A DNA stretch of 64,000 nt, taken from contig NZ_AP028878.1 of NCBI RefSeq assembly GCF_036511935.1, positions 2,356,001-2,420,000 of the forward strand, read 5' to 3'. The DNA comes from Marinobacter nanhaiticus D15-8W. Lineage in GTDB: Bacteria > Pseudomonadota > Gammaproteobacteria > Pseudomonadales > Oleiphilaceae. Below the pieces are notes generated by a model, which saw nothing but the letters and a program-made list of their open reading frames with translations, had not been told where the DNA came from and did not search any database. How positions within the stretch are numbered: the first letter of the stretch is position 1; every line of letters starts with the position of its first letter. Positions 53,549 through 63,159 of this stretch are shown one piece after another. The position numbers and the translations under genes were made by a program.

Positions 53549-53977
53549 ATGTCTATCGAGCGCACGCTCTCTATCGTCAAGCCGGACGCCGTAGCCAAGA
53601 ACGTCATTGGCGAGATCTATTCCCGCTTCGAGAAAGGTGGTTTGAGCATCGTTGCTGCAAAGATGATGCACCTGACTCAGGAGCAGGCCGAAGGTTTCTA
53701 CGCAGAGCACAAGGAGCGTCCCTTCTTCGCGGACCTAGTCGCGTTCATGACATCCGGCCCGGTTGTGGTACAGGTACTTGAAGGCGAAGGGGCCATCAAG
53801 AAGAACCGTGACCTGATGGGTGCCACCAACCCGAAAGAAGCCGAAGCAGGCACCATTCGTGCAGACTTTGCTTCATCCATCGATGCGAACGCGGTTCACG
53901 GCTCCGATTCCGCCGAGTCGGCCGAGCGCGAAATCGCGTACTTCTTCAACGACAACGAGATCTGCCCGCGCGGCTGA
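53549..53977 (+). CDS. ndk: Nucleoside diphosphate kinase
   Basis: 142 residues; transfers the gamma-phosphate between nucleoside tri- and diphosphates through a phospho-His. [25 protein letters not shown] is the start signature and [20 protein letters not shown] contains the active-site His. AACTGGAG precedes the ATG. In Pseudomonas ndk follows the full isc operon; here it follows iscS directly. Confidence 0.97.
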   Translation: MSIERTLSIVKPDAVAKNVIGEIYSRFEKGGLSIVAAKMMHLTQEQAEGFYAEHKERPFFADLVAFMTSGPVVVQVLEGEGAIKKNRDLMGATNPKEAEAGTIRADFASSIDANAVHGSDSAESAEREIAYFFNDNEICPRG

Positions 53978-54040
53978 TCTTGCCAGGGGCGGGGAGGTTG
54001 ACTCCCCGTCCCGACGGGTTATCTGATCGAGGTTATTGCC

Positions 54041-55153
54041 ATGACATCGCCAAACGAAAAAACCAACCTTCTGGGTCTGCCCAAGGCCAAGCTGGAGGCT
54101 TTTTTCGAATCCATGGGCGAAAAGAAATTTCGGGCTAAGCAGATCCTGCAATGGATCCATCAGCACGGAGTGGATGACTTCGATCAAATGACTAACGTCA
54201 GCAAGGCGTTACGCGACAAACTTAAACAAGTTGCTGAAGTTCGCGGTCCCGATGTTATTTATGATGAGACGTCGAAGGATGGTACCCGTAAGTGGATCAT
54301 GCGGATGGATAGCGGCAATAGCGTCGAGACTGTCCTGATCCCGGACGGTCAGCGCGGTACCCTGTGCGTATCGTCGCAGATCGGTTGCAGCCTGGATTGC
54401 ACCTTCTGTTCTACTGGCAAACGGGGCTTCAATCGCAACCTGTCCGCCGCCGAAATAATCGGTCAGGTCTGGGTGGCGCGCAGAGCGTTCATGCCGTTTG
54501 ACAATGTTGCCGATCGGCCGATCACCAACGTTGTCATGATGGGCATGGGGGAGCCGCTCCTCAACTTCGACAACGTGGTCGATGCCATGGACCTGATGAT
54601 GGAAGACCTGGCTTATGGTATTTCCAAACGTCGGGTGACGCTGAGTACATCAGGTGTGGTGCCGGCCCTCGACCGTCTGGGCGAGGTATCCGACGTTTCT
54701 CTCGCGATTTCGCTGCATGCGCCCAACGATCCGCTGCGTAACGAGTTGGTTCCGCTCAACAAGAAGTATCCGATCGCCGAGTTGTTGGCGGCAACTCGCC
54801 GCTATCAATCACGCCTTCCCGACAAACGTAAGGTGACCATTGAATATACGGTCATTGCGGGCGTCAACGACAAGCTGGAACACGCCCATCAGTTGGCGGC
54901 GCTGCTCAAAGATCTGCCGTGCAAGATCAACCTCATTCCGTTTAATCCATTCCCTGAAAGCGATTTCCGTCGGCCCAAGGCCATGGCGACCCGTCGCTTC
55001 CAGTCGATATTGAATGAGGCAGGTTATGTCACCACTGTGCGAACGACACGGGGGGATGATATAGATGCGGCTTGCGGTCAGCTCGTTGGTCAGTTCGAAG
55101 ACCGCACCCGTCGTAGCGCGCGGTATATTCAGGTGCATAACGTCGCACCATAA
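54041..55153 (+). CDS. rlmN: Dual-specificity 23S rRNA/tRNA adenine-C2 methyltransferase
   Basis: 370-residue radical-SAM enzyme methylating A2503 of 23S rRNA and A37 of some tRNAs. The cluster motif is C116-SLD-C120-TF-C123 (CSLDCTFC). The C-terminal methyl-accepting Cys is C345 in [25 protein letters not shown] is the SAM-binding GEP motif. The [4Fe-4S] cluster makes it a client of the unusual Fe-S supply next door. Confidence 0.96.
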   Translation: MTSPNEKTNLLGLPKAKLEAFFESMGEKKFRAKQILQWIHQHGVDDFDQMTNVSKALRDKLKQVAEVRGPDVIYDETSKDGTRKWIMRMDSGNSVETVLIPDGQRGTLCVSSQIGCSLDCTFCSTGKRGFNRNLSAAEIIGQVWVARRAFMPFDNVADRPITNVVMMGMGEPLLNFDNVVDAMDLMMEDLAYGISKRRVTLSTSGVVPALDRLGEVSDVSLAISLHAPNDPLRNELVPLNKKYPIAELLAATRRYQSRLPDKRKVTIEYTVIAGVNDKLEHAHQLAALLKDLPCKINLIPFNPFPESDFRRPKAMATRRFQSILNEAGYVTTVRTTRGDDIDAACGQLVGQFEDRTRRSARYIQVHNVAP

Positions 55154-55205
55154 TGGCGTCCTTGTAGTTCATGAGTCTCTGTTGCGAAGAAAGGATCCGT
55201 AAAGC

Positions 55206-56009
55206 GTGAAATCGTCAAGTAGTACTGTTCTGGTCGCCAGATTGCTTTTGCTTTTCGGCTTACTCTCGCTGGCCGGTTGTGTCACCACGACCAATAGTCC
55301 GTTCGCTCGGGAGGCTGACCAACAGAAGGCGGTCAAGAACTACGTTCGGCTCGGGACAGCCTATATAAGCCAGGGTAATTACGACCGCGCCCGCGACCAT
55401 TTACAACGTGCGCTGCAGATCGACCCGGACAGCCCAGGGGCGCTTTCGGCAATGGGGTTGATCTATCAGCAGGAAGGTGAGGAAGAGCTGGCCGAGCAGT
55501 CATTTCGTAAGGCGATCGACAGCGATGGCGGCTACACAAGAGGTCGGCTCTTCTACGGGGCCTTCCTGTATGGTCAGGGACGCTATGGAGACGCTCGAGA
55601 GCAGTTCAGCCGGGCGTCGAAAGATACCGATTTCGAAGACCGCGGGGCGATCTTCTACAATCTGGGTCGCACGCAGGACCAGTTGGGCCAGCATGATGCG
55701 GCTGTCAAAAGCTACCGTCGCGCCGTCGAACTTACCCGGAATAATGCCAACTACCTGCTAGCGTTGTCCACATCCCTGATAGAGCAGGGAAACTATGACG
55801 ATGCGCAGCGTTACTATAGCCGTTTGGCGGGCATGATCCAGCGGGATTCGAAGTTGACCCATTCGCCGGACAGTTTGCTGACGGGCCTCAAACTCGCTCA
55901 TTACTATGGTGATCAGCATCGGGAAGCCAGCCTGGCTTTACTTCTCCGCAACCAATATCCAGAATCAGAACAACTCAAACAGTACAGAGCACTGATTTCG
56001 AATGAATAA
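55206..56009 (+). CDS. pilF: Type IV pilus pilotin lipoprotein PilF/PilW
   Basis: 267-residue TPR lipoprotein that pilots PilQ secretin to the outer membrane. Signal peptide with lipobox LAGC (Cys 25). TPR units follow, for example AYISQGNYDRARDHLQRALQIDPDSPGALSAMG (read from about residue 50 on). Position between rlmN and rodZ is the standard pilF site. It overlaps rodZ by 8 bp. Confidence 0.94.
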   Translation: MKSSSSTVLVARLLLLFGLLSLAGCVTTTNSPFAREADQQKAVKNYVRLGTAYISQGNYDRARDHLQRALQIDPDSPGALSAMGLIYQQEGEEELAEQSFRKAIDSDGGYTRGRLFYGAFLYGQGRYGDAREQFSRASKDTDFEDRGAIFYNLGRTQDQLGQHDAAVKSYRRAVELTRNNANYLLALSTSLIEQGNYDDAQRYYSRLAGMIQRDSKLTHSPDSLLTGLKLAHYYGDQHREASLALLLRNQYPESEQLKQYRALISNE

Positions 56010-57174
56010 TGATGATGCCCAGAGACCACCGGAAGCGCCAGCGCTGAACGGAGAAGTCGGGAATCAGCTGCGGAAGGCGCGCGAGGCCAAGGGTATGTCC
56101 GTTGCCCAGGTGGCGGATGCCCAGCACCTGCGCCCGTCCGTTATCCAGGCGATTGAAGAAGGTCAATACGAGAAGATTGGCAGCGAGCTCTTTCTGAAGG
56201 GCTATGTCAGAACCTACGCCGAGCAGGTTGGTCTGAATCCAGCGGAGGTTATCGAGGCGCTGGACTGGGAACTTGAACCCATGCGCCAGCAGGCCGAAGA
56301 AGAACGGCATGAGAACCCGCTCGAGAATATAGAACGGCGCAAGCAGAGAAAACGCAGGGTCGCCCGGTGGGTTATGCTCTCTCTCCTTTTGGTTGCAGTC
56401 GTTGGTGTGGGTATTCGCCTGCTGGACAGTAACATGCTTCCCATCGGAGATTGGGTAGGCGGTAATCCGCCTGAAACCGTCGACGAACAGAGCGAAGGGC
56501 CGGCTACCGACGATTCGTCATCAATGGAGTCTGGTGCCGACGAGGAGCCGGCCCAGGGCCCGGACGAGGACGTGGCTGGCGTTACGAGCGGTGCTGAGGC
56601 GCCCGTCAGTCCGGAAGAAGACGTCTCAGCGACGGACAGCGCCACGATGTCGCCTGAGCCCGAAGCTGTCTCCCAGCCGGAAGCTCGATCGGAAGGTCAA
56701 TTCGAAGAGAGTGCCGCAGTGCCGGCGCAACCGGAAACGCCGTCGACCGAGGCGGAGCCATCCGAGGCTGCGACACCGCAGGAAGAACCGCTGGTGACGT
56801 CACCGGTGCAGGATGAACAGAATGAGCAGGCGCAAGGCGCCGATATTGCTGAAGCCCAAGACACAGCATCCGAGACCGAAACTGCCGACGAGGTAACCAC
56901 TCCCCCGGAAGAACCCGACGCCACGGCTGACGCGGATGTCCTTTCCGCCAATTTTACCGGCGATTGCTGGGTTTCGGTGGAAAATGGAGCGGGGCAGACG
57001 GTGATCGCCTCGCTGAAACGTGCCGGTGATAACCTGAGATATGAAGGGCAGGGGCCATTCCGGGTTGTGCTTGGCGCCGCGGACGCGGCGACGTTGAATT
57101 TTAATGGTGAGGTTGTCGACCTGTCGCGCTATCCCGCGCCCAATAATCGGGTCGCCCTGACATTGGGAAACTGA
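56002..57174 (+). CDS. rodZ: Cell-shape protein RodZ
   Basis: 390 residues. Cytoplasmic helix-turn-helix (about 14-80, LRKAREAKGMSVAQVADAQHL) that binds MreB in characterised homologues, one membrane helix (about 114-136, RWVMLSLLLVAVVGVGIRLL), a long acidic Glu/Ala/Pro/Ser/Thr-rich periplasmic linker (about 145-312), and a C-terminal DUF4115 beta-domain (about 313-390, CWVSVENGAGQTV). The start lies inside pilF, so translation is coupled. Confidence 0.94.
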   Translation: MNNDDAQRPPEAPALNGEVGNQLRKAREAKGMSVAQVADAQHLRPSVIQAIEEGQYEKIGSELFLKGYVRTYAEQVGLNPAEVIEALDWELEPMRQQAEEERHENPLENIERRKQRKRRVARWVMLSLLLVAVVGVGIRLLDSNMLPIGDWVGGNPPETVDEQSEGPATDDSSSMESGADEEPAQGPDEDVAGVTSGAEAPVSPEEDVSATDSATMSPEPEAVSQPEARSEGQFEESAAVPAQPETPSTEAEPSEAATPQEEPLVTSPVQDEQNEQAQGADIAEAQDTASETETADEVTTPPEEPDATADADVLSANFTGDCWVSVENGAGQTVIASLKRAGDNLRYEGQGPFRVVLGAADAATLNFNGEVVDLSRYPAPNNRVALTLGN

Positions 57175-57198
57175 TCCAGAATACGGTTCCAGGACGCT

Positions 57199-58317
57199 AT
57201 GAAACACGAATCTCCGATCAAGAGACGTAAATCCCGCAAGATTCACGTTGGCTCGGTGCCTGTAGGTGGCGACGCGCCGATTGCGGTGCAAAGCATGACT
57301 AACACCGAAACTTGCGATGTGAATGCAACAGTGGCACAGATTGAGGCCCTGCAGCAGGCAGGCGCCGATATCGTACGTGTGTCGGTACCGACAATGGATG
57401 CGGCGGAAGCCTTTTCGAAGATCCGTCAGCGCGTTTCGGTACCTTTGGTAGCGGATATCCATTTCGACTACAAGATCGCACTCAAGGTGGCCGAATACGG
57501 CGTTGACTGTTTGCGCATCAACCCCGGGAATATAGGCCGGGAAGATCGCGTGCGGGCGGTGATCGATGCGGCAAAGGACCGCAACATCCCTATCCGGATC
57601 GGCGTCAATGCTGGCTCGCTGGAAAAGGACCTGCAGAAGAAATACGGCGAGCCCACGCCCGAAGCACTGGTCGAGTCGGCGATGCGTCATATCGACATCC
57701 TCGATCGCCACGACTTTCAGGACTTCAAGGTCAGTCTGAAGGCCTCCGAGGTGTTCATGACGGTCGCCGCCTATCGCCAGATAGCCTCGCAAATCGAACA
57801 GCCCCTGCATCTGGGCATTACCGAAGCGGGGGGCTTCCGGTCTGGCACGGTGAAGTCGTCGATTGGCCTCGGTATGCTGCTGATGGACGGCATTGGGGAC
57901 ACCATCCGTGTTTCGCTGGCAGCCGACCCCGTGCAGGAAATCAAGGTTGGCTACGACATTCTCAAGAGCCTGCGCCTGCGCGCTCGAGGTATCAATTTCG
58001 TAGCCTGCCCAAGCTGCTCACGCCAGAATTTTGATGTGATCCAGACCATGAACGACCTGGAAGCCCGTCTCGAGGATGTGAATACCTCCCTGGATGTGGC
58101 CATCATCGGCTGTGTGGTCAACGGCCCCGGTGAGGCCAAGGAAGCCGATCTCGGCCTGACCGGCGGTAGCCCGCGCAACCTGCTCTATCTCGATGGGAAG
58201 CCCAACCAGAAGCTCGACAACGAGAATTTGGTGGACAGTCTGGAACGCCTCATCCGGGAAGAAGTGGAACGTCGCAAAGAGCGCGAGGCTGCCGTTATTG
58301 CCCGGACACACGATTAA
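57199..58317 (+). CDS. ispG: 4-hydroxy-3-methylbut-2-en-1-yl diphosphate synthase
   Basis: [4Fe-4S] enzyme of the MEP isoprenoid pathway, 372 residues (E. coli 372). [20 protein letters not shown] at the N-terminus, LRINPGNIG, and [20 protein letters not shown] identify the TIM-barrel domain. Cluster ligands are in [10 protein letters not shown] and [17 protein letters not shown]. Usual rodZ-ispG-hisS order. Confidence 0.97.
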   Translation: MKHESPIKRRKSRKIHVGSVPVGGDAPIAVQSMTNTETCDVNATVAQIEALQQAGADIVRVSVPTMDAAEAFSKIRQRVSVPLVADIHFDYKIALKVAEYGVDCLRINPGNIGREDRVRAVIDAAKDRNIPIRIGVNAGSLEKDLQKKYGEPTPEALVESAMRHIDILDRHDFQDFKVSLKASEVFMTVAAYRQIASQIEQPLHLGITEAGGFRSGTVKSSIGLGMLLMDGIGDTIRVSLAADPVQEIKVGYDILKSLRLRARGINFVACPSCSRQNFDVIQTMNDLEARLEDVNTSLDVAIIGCVVNGPGEAKEADLGLTGGSPRNLLYLDGKPNQKLDNENLVDSLERLIREEVERRKEREAAVIARTHD

Positions 58318-58424
58318 CCAAGACGGGTTCGGGCTGACCTGATTCATGCTCACTTCCGGCCAGGCTTGTCTGGCCCGGCCAAGTTCCCGCTGTTTTAACC
58401 TCAAGTATTCGATTGGAAAGAACC

Positions 58425-59702
58425 TTGGCAAAAATCAAAGCAATTCGAGGGATGAATGACATCCTGCCGGATCAATCACCGATCTGGCAGCATCTGGAGC
58501 GGACGGTAGGGCGCGTACTCCGAGGCTACGGCTACCAAGAGATCCGCATGCCTATCGTCGAGCAGACCGAGCTGTTCAAGCGTTCCATCGGCGAGGTGAC
58601 CGACATCGTCGAGAAGGAAATGTACACCTTCGACGATCGCAACGGCGATAGCCTCACGCTGCGCCCGGAGGGCACAGCCGGCTGCGTCCGCGCAGGTGAG
58701 GAGCATGGGCTGCTCTTTAACCAGACCCGAAAGCTCTGGTATGCCGGTCCGATGTTCCGGCACGAGCGACCGCAGAAGGGACGCTACCGCCAATTCCACC
58801 AGATCGGTGTCGAATGCTTCGGGATGAATGGCCCGGATATCGATGCTGAACTCCTGATCATGACGGCCCGACTCTGGAAAGAACTGGGGTTGGGAGAGCA
58901 TGTTCGCCTGGAAATCAACTCCATCGGCACGTCTGAGTCCCGCAAGGCCTTCCGAGCGGCTTTGGTCGACTACCTCTCCGGATTCCGAGATCAGCTGGAC
59001 GAAGATAGCAAGCGTCGGCTCGAAACCAATCCGCTGCGCATTCTCGATTCCAAGGTTCCTGAAACGCAGGCGATTCTAAAGGACGCACCGGATCTTGCAG
59101 AATTCCTGGATGAGGATTCCCGGGCCCATTTCGTCGGTTTGCAGCAGCGGTTGGACCTGGCGGATGTTCCGTACACCATCAATTCCCGCCTGGTCCGTGG
59201 TCTCGACTATTACGGAAAGACCGTATTCGAGTGGGTCACTGAAAGCCTTGGAGCCCAGGGTACAGTCTGTGCCGGCGGTCGTTATGATGGCCTGGTGGAA
59301 CAGCTTGGCGGTAAATCGACACCGGCAGTGGGCTTTGCCATGGGTATTGAGCGCCTGGTGTTGATGCTGGACACGCTCGGTGTCGTTCCGCAAACCGTCA
59401 ACAGCGATGCGGATCTCTATGTCATGGGGATGGGGGAGGCCGGAGAAGCCGACGCCTTGCGGGTTTCCGAGATGCTGCGTGATGCCATGCCTGAGCGCAT
59501 TATCATGACCCATTGCGGTGGGGGTAGCTTCAAGAGCCAGATGAAAAAGGCCGATCGCAGTGGTGCGCGCTTTGGACTGCTTATCGGTGAGGATGAAGTG
59601 GCGTCCAGGACGGTGAGCGTCAAACCCCTGCGTAGCGAAGGCGAGCAACGGTCGGTCGACCAGGCTGATCTCGCCGCGACCGTGGCTGAATTGCTGGGCT
59701 GA
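58425..59702 (+). CDS. hisS: Histidyl-tRNA synthetase
   Basis: Class II synthetase. [13 protein letters not shown] is the N-terminal signature, [19 protein letters not shown] is motif 2 region, and [16 protein letters not shown] is the His-specific motif; [13 protein letters not shown] is motif 3. The frame has TTG codons at 58413 and 58425 and no ATG in place. TTG 58425 gives [10 protein letters not shown], matching family N-termini, and has GGAAAG at ideal spacing, so it is preferred (425 aa). A TTG start on a synthetase gene may limit its level. Confidence 0.96.
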   Translation: MAKIKAIRGMNDILPDQSPIWQHLERTVGRVLRGYGYQEIRMPIVEQTELFKRSIGEVTDIVEKEMYTFDDRNGDSLTLRPEGTAGCVRAGEEHGLLFNQTRKLWYAGPMFRHERPQKGRYRQFHQIGVECFGMNGPDIDAELLIMTARLWKELGLGEHVRLEINSIGTSESRKAFRAALVDYLSGFRDQLDEDSKRRLETNPLRILDSKVPETQAILKDAPDLAEFLDEDSRAHFVGLQQRLDLADVPYTINSRLVRGLDYYGKTVFEWVTESLGAQGTVCAGGRYDGLVEQLGGKSTPAVGFAMGIERLVLMLDTLGVVPQTVNSDADLYVMGMGEAGEADALRVSEMLRDAMPERIIMTHCGGGSFKSQMKKADRSGARFGLLIGEDEVASRTVSVKPLRSEGEQRSVDQADLAATVAELLG

Positions 59703-59751
59703 TTGATTGGTCCGGAACTAACCGTTTATCGATTTTTACGGGAGACATAAC

Positions 59752-60402
59752 GTGGAACTGCGTACCGAAGAAGAACAAGTTGCAGCGATCAAGGACTGGT
59801 GGAAGAAGAATGGCGGCGCATTGCTGATCGGCATCGGTGCAGCCCTGGCCATCGTCTTCGGTTGGCAGGCCTGGCAGAACCACCAGGCCGAAGAGCTGAG
59901 CCTCGCGGCTTCCAAGTATCAACAGCTGCTTACTGCGGTTAACCAGCCCGAGAACGAGGAGCAGGAAAAAACGATCGGCTTCGTCGCTAACCAGCTGCAG
60001 GACGAGCACGAGGACAGCCCTTACGCAGTCTACGGTACGTTGATACTGGCCTCTCACCAATTTTCCGAGAAGGGCGATCCGCAGGCTGCCGTGGACAGCT
60101 ACAAGTGGGCACTGGCCCGTGCGCCGGAAGGTGCGCTCAAGACCGTCATCAATCAGCGCCTGGCGCAGGCACAGTTTGCGGCAGAAGAATCTGATGCCGC
60201 GTTGGAAACCCTGCGTTCGGTCGAAGATCCAGGCGAATTCAAGGCGCTTTATTCCGAGCTGGAAGGCGATATCCTGCGGGCGCAGGGCGACATGGAAGGC
60301 GCGCGTGAGGCCTACCTCGCGGCCCGTGAGGCATCGGGTCCGGCACCGAATCCAATCCTAGAGTTGAAGATGGCCGATATGGCAATTGGGGAGGATGCTT
60401 GA
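59752..60402 (+). CDS. yfgM: YfgM-like ancillary SecYEG translocon subunit
   Basis: 216-residue inner-membrane protein with one N-terminal helix (about 20-40, ALLIGIGAALAIVFGWQAW) and a periplasmic TPR-like domain. In E. coli YfgM pairs with PpiD at the Sec translocon. The start YRTEEEQVAAIKDWWKKNG-like region (ELRTEEEQVAAIKDWWK) is characteristic. GTG 59752 has GGGAG upstream. It overlaps bamB by one base, the usual hisS-yfgM-bamB-der order. Confidence 0.94.
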   Translation: MELRTEEEQVAAIKDWWKKNGGALLIGIGAALAIVFGWQAWQNHQAEELSLAASKYQQLLTAVNQPENEEQEKTIGFVANQLQDEHEDSPYAVYGTLILASHQFSEKGDPQAAVDSYKWALARAPEGALKTVINQRLAQAQFAAEESDAALETLRSVEDPGEFKALYSELEGDILRAQGDMEGAREAYLAAREASGPAPNPILELKMADMAIGEDA

Positions 60403-61565
60403 TGCCCCTGGGCGCACGCCATATTCGATATGTTGTTCTGGGAGCTGGTCTGGCGGGTCTACTTGCCGGATGTAGTTCCAACGACACCTTCGAACAGCCC
60501 AATCCGCTTCCGGAAATCGAAAGTACGGTCTGGCTGGAGGAAGTATGGGATACCTCCATCGGCGACGGCCATGACGAGCAACTGCTGTTCCTGCAGCCGG
60601 CCCTGTCCGGGGGCGAGTTGTTCGCCGTATCTGCGGATGGCGAACTGGCGTCCCTTAACCCTGAGACTGGCGAGTACAACTGGGAAAGAGATCTCGATCG
60701 CCAGGTCATTGCCGGTGTCGGCGCAGACAGTGAAAACCTATACCTGGGAACCCGCGATGGTGCCTTGCTGGCGTTGACACGGGATGGCGAGGGCGATCGT
60801 TGGGCCGTTGAGCTGCCCAGTGAAATTCTGGCGCCGCCCCAGTCTAACGGCTCAGTGGTCGTCATCCAGACCATCGATGGCAAGGCTATGGCCTTCGATG
60901 TGAAGACTGGCGAGAAGCGTTGGCAATACGATGGCGTGATCCCGGTGTTGAGTTTCCGTGGTAACGCCACGCCGTGGGTTGGGCCGGAAGTCACTTTGGT
61001 GGCATTTGCCAGTGGCCAGGTCGTTGCGCTGCTGTCGGAGACGGGCCAGCCGCTCTGGCAGTATGCTGTGGGCGAACCAGCGGGCCGAACAGAGCTGGAG
61101 CGCCTGGTTGACGTGGATGCCAGTCCCGTGGTCCGTGACGGCGTGGTTTACGTGACAGGTTACCAGGGGCATGTCGCTGCGGTCGACCTGAGGAGCGGTC
61201 AGGAGATCTGGCGGCGCCCGGCCAGCAGTTTCCAGGCGCCCGCGCTGGACTATGGCAATGTCTATATCTCGGGCTCTAACGGCGTCATTACCGCCTACAA
61301 CCTGTTCAATCGCCAGGAACTGTGGGCACAGGATAGCCTCCAATGGCGCCAGACCACGGGGCTGTTGCCGGTGGAAGGGTATCTGCTGACCGGCGATTTC
61401 GAAGGCTATGTCCATATCCTGTCCCAGCTTGATGGCTCCTTACAGGGTCAGAAGCAGATCGACGAGGAAGGACTTCGGGTACCCATGATGCTGAACGACG
61501 GTCTGATCTATATTTATGGCAACGGTGGCGAATTGGATGCCTATCGCCTCCAGGAAGCCGAGTAA
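60402..61565 (+). CDS. bamB: Outer-membrane assembly lipoprotein BamB
   Basis: 387-residue PQQ-like beta-propeller lipoprotein of the BAM complex. Signal peptide with lipobox LAGC (Cys 24). Propeller repeats such as LSGGELFAVSADGELASLNPETGEYNWE and AVDLRSGQEIWRRPASSF (each ending in the W-motif) recur through the protein. ATG 60402 shares a base with the yfgM stop; the TTG at 60399 is less likely. Confidence 0.95.
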   Translation: MPLGARHIRYVVLGAGLAGLLAGCSSNDTFEQPNPLPEIESTVWLEEVWDTSIGDGHDEQLLFLQPALSGGELFAVSADGELASLNPETGEYNWERDLDRQVIAGVGADSENLYLGTRDGALLALTRDGEGDRWAVELPSEILAPPQSNGSVVVIQTIDGKAMAFDVKTGEKRWQYDGVIPVLSFRGNATPWVGPEVTLVAFASGQVVALLSETGQPLWQYAVGEPAGRTELERLVDVDASPVVRDGVVYVTGYQGHVAAVDLRSGQEIWRRPASSFQAPALDYGNVYISGSNGVITAYNLFNRQELWAQDSLQWRQTTGLLPVEGYLLTGDFEGYVHILSQLDGSLQGQKQIDEEGLRVPMMLNDGLIYIYGNGGELDAYRLQEAE

Positions 61566-61634
61566 TCCATAGCGGATGCGAAGGATCGTGAATCCGACGC
61601 ATCCGCGCCCAATACTCCTGATGACGAACGCTCT

Positions 61635-63053
61635 ATGACGCCTGTAATTGCTCTGGTTGGACGGCCCAATGTCGGCAAGTCGACCCTGTTCAACCAGATG
61701 ACCCGATCCAGGGATGCCCTGGTCGCTGACTTCGCGGGCCTTACCCGGGACCGTAAGTACGGTGAGGGCAATTTTGAGGGCCAGCGTTTTATCGTGATCG
61801 ATACCGGCGGCCTGAGCGGTGAAGAGCAGGGCATCGATGCAGAAATGGCACGCCAGTCCCTGATGGCGGTGGAAGAGGCGGACATCGTACTCTTCCTCGT
61901 CGACGGTCGAGCCGGTCTGACATCCGGTGACGAACTCATTGCCAACCAACTACGCCGTTCGGGCAAGCCGGCGCACCTGGTGGTCAACAAGACCGACGGG
62001 CAAGATCCGGATATGGCTGCCGCAGACTTCTATCAATTGGGGTTTGAATCGGTCTACCTGATCGCCGCGTCCCACAACCGCGGAATCCGTTCGATGCTCG
62101 AACACCTGCTGCCTGCAGCGGAAGAGGTCGAGGAGGATATTGCCGAGCGCTATCCTGGCATCCGGATCGGCATCGTTGGCCGCCCTAATGTCGGCAAGTC
62201 CACCCTGGTGAATCGCATGCTCGGTGAAGAGCGTGTGGTGGTCTACGATATGCCAGGAACCACTCGCGACAGTATCTACATTCCCTACGAACGACTCGGC
62301 GAGCAGTACACGCTGATCGATACCGCTGGTGTCAGACGCCGCAAGAGCGTCAAGGAGACCGTGGAAAAGTTCTCAATCATCAAAACCCTCCAGGCCATTG
62401 AGGACGCCCATGTGGTGATCCTGGTGATTGACGCGCGAGAAGGGTTGGTGGATCAGGATCTACACCTTATCGGCTTCGTCCTGGATGCGGGTCGCTCGCT
62501 TGTCATTGCCGTGAATAAATGGGACGGCATGGACGGTGAGCAGCGGGGCCGGGTCAAGGAGCAGCTCGCACGCCGGCTCGAGTTTATCGACTACGCAGAC
62601 AAGCATTTTATTTCTGCGCTGCATGGCTCGGGCGTCGGGGTGATGTATGACTCGGTGAAGGTGTGCTACGAATCGGCGATGGCCAAGTGGCCAACCAACC
62701 GCCTGACGGCAATCCTCGAGGATGCGCTGACCCAGCACCAGCCGCCGCTGGTGAACGGTCGCCGTATAAAGCTGCGCTATGCCCACCAGGGGGGCTCTAA
62801 TCCGCCTCTCATTGTGGTGCATGGCAACCAGACCAATGCCTTGCCCGGAGCTTACAAACGCTACCTCGAAAACACCTTCCGGCGAGTGCTGGACGTCCAC
62901 GGAGCACCTATCCGCTTCGAGTTCCGGTCTGGCGAGAACCCTTATGCCGGAAAGGTGAATCGTCTGACGCCGCGTCAGCAGGCGAAGAAGCGCCGTATGA
63001 TGCAGCATGTGCGAAAGACGAAGAAGAAGGAGAAGCTTAAGAAGTCGCGCTGA
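61635..63053 (+). CDS. der: Ribosome-assembly GTPase Der (EngA)
   Basis: 472-residue tandem GTPase needed for 50S subunit maturation. Two G1 motifs GRPNVGKST (near residues 8 and 182), two G3 motifs DTGG and DTAG, G4 motifs NKTD and NKWD, and a C-terminal KH-like domain ending in a basic tail ([13 protein letters not shown]). Two consecutive GTPase domains are unique to this family. Weak ribosome site. Confidence 0.97.
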   Translation: MTPVIALVGRPNVGKSTLFNQMTRSRDALVADFAGLTRDRKYGEGNFEGQRFIVIDTGGLSGEEQGIDAEMARQSLMAVEEADIVLFLVDGRAGLTSGDELIANQLRRSGKPAHLVVNKTDGQDPDMAAADFYQLGFESVYLIAASHNRGIRSMLEHLLPAAEEVEEDIAERYPGIRIGIVGRPNVGKSTLVNRMLGEERVVVYDMPGTTRDSIYIPYERLGEQYTLIDTAGVRRRKSVKETVEKFSIIKTLQAIEDAHVVILVIDAREGLVDQDLHLIGFVLDAGRSLVIAVNKWDGMDGEQRGRVKEQLARRLEFIDYADKHFISALHGSGVGVMYDSVKVCYESAMAKWPTNRLTAILEDALTQHQPPLVNGRRIKLRYAHQGGSNPPLIVVHGNQTNALPGAYKRYLENTFRRVLDVHGAPIRFEFRSGENPYAGKVNRLTPRQQAKKRRMMQHVRKTKKKEKLKKSR

Positions 63054-63103
63054 TTCCAGTGGTTCGACGATTTAATTCGAACTTAGGGTTAGGACAATAG
63101 TTC

Positions 63104-63151
63104 GGGGCACTCTCAGTGCCCCTCGGCTTTGGGGCAGCCATGGGGCTGCCC
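63104..63151. terminator. Two hairpins between der and pta
   Basis: GGGGCACT (63104-63111) pairs with AGTGCCCC (63115-63122), and GGGCAGCC pairs with GGCTGCCC around ATG between about 63132 and 63151. They sit between convergent der and pta stops. T-runs are poor, so these may be partial or factor-assisted terminators. Confidence 0.5.
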
Positions 63152-63159
63152 TTACGACC

